A DNA stretch of 64,000 bases from Prorocentrum cordatum (lineage: Eukaryota > Sar > Dinophyceae > Prorocentrales > Prorocentraceae). Positions 63,531 to 64,000 of the stretch are shown here, in pieces. Under the pieces are notes generated by a model, which was not told the DNA's origin, ran no database searches, and worked only from the letters and a program-made list of their open reading frames with translations. The number at the start of each line of letters is the position of its first letter. The stretch's first letter is position 1. The position numbers were made by a program, and so were the translations under genes. The DNA lies in NCBI GenBank assembly GCA_963575745.1, contig CAUYUJ010012703.1:15001-79000 (forward strand). The letters run 5' to 3'.

Positions 63531-64000
63531 GATGGTATTTTGGACTTGAGCCAAAGTACGAACAACAGCACACACATGGCATTTTATGTCTGCTACAATA
63601 CAAAACAATGCAAAACTATCGGGAACAAGGTACCGGTGTCCACATACTAAACCTGAGGGTGAAATCAGGCACGCTTCCACATGCCCCAAACTTTCTAGCA
63701 GGTTTAGGGATCCCTTGTGGACACAAACTGGTAGCTAAATCCATACACGCGTGCTCACATGAGTGTAGCCCTGGAAACACCCTGCATCGGTTTACTAGAA
63801 CACCCCCGTGGTGCTCAGCACTGGAGCTGGGAGGCAAGGAAAGGAGAAAGAGAGAGAAAGAGAAGGAGAGGAAGGAGGGGACACCACCAACACCACCACC
63901 GTCGTAGTCCTCGGGAAGAACCGTGAGGAACTCACTCCAGGATATCATGTTCGTCTGGTTCAGGATCTTCCTGGAAGCAGCCTGGAAACGATTCTTGGGT
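63531..64000. other. Unassigned DNA
   Basis: Mixed sequence with GA-rich stretch at 63838-63880. A plus frame of 159 codons (63428-63907) has no domain. An 11-base spliced-leader-like match is at 63545-63555 on the minus strand. Confidence 0.45.

Overview
The window looks like nuclear DNA from a dinoflagellate. It is GC-rich (with AT-rich patches), packed with trinucleotide microsatellites and tandem repeats, and carries decayed LINE retrotransposons of a type common in dinoflagellates: an ORF1 with a Cys4 finger and coiled coil, an APE endonuclease with a GGDWN motif, a reverse transcriptase, a Cys/His segment and an RNase H. Two short matches to the 3' half of the dinoflagellate spliced leader are consistent with this but weak. 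I cannot name the species. I recognise no intact cellular gene, rRNA, tRNA or snRNA. Most long open frames are by-products of GC-rich or microsatellite DNA without stops.

Layout. 1-4.93 kb: LINE-A (minus strand), left end cut by the window edge. 4.94-8.86 kb: GGA and ATC microsatellites with two inverted copies of a dispersed element (DE-A). 8.9-16.5 kb: unassigned DNA, CCAAGA-type minisatellites and a 43-bp repeat. 16.5-17.9 kb: a small inverted-repeat element (ME-GGCG) and an ACT microsatellite. 17.9-20.74 kb: LINE-B (plus), broken before its RT. 20.74-21.77 kb: third DE-A copy. 23.8-24.66 kb: 64-bp satellite. 26.33-27.16 kb: a 789-bp insertion flanked by a perfect 22-bp direct repeat. 27.56-28.33 kb: palindromic 14-bp repeats. 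30.2 kb: full-length copy of a stem-loop-ended element (ME-CAGAC), also near 45.6, 46.4-46.7, 48.1 and 63.0 kb. 33.85-34.06 kb: second ME-GGCG copy, with 15-bp direct repeats. 36.76-37.13 kb: C-terminal fragment of another retroelement. 38.07-38.21 kb: foldback element. 39.6-41.6 kb: GTGGTGCC-rich degenerate repeats. 47.03-47.77 kb: 152-bp satellite. 48.85-50.06 kb: a cluster of three inverted-repeat elements, one nested in another. 51.18-51.72 kb: 77-bp satellite. 54-64 kb: unassigned DNA with minisatellites, short inverted repeats and a few protein-like frames of unknown identity.

How parts relate. No pathway or operon is visible. The coherent story is repeat biology: autonomous LINE relics, several non-autonomous families seen in two or more copies, and arrays that may have grown from element-associated simple repeats. 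The families I labelled DE-A, ME-CAGAC and ME-GGCG, and the nested inverted-repeat cluster, are the strongest candidates for undescribed biology. All were defined by eye from this one window.
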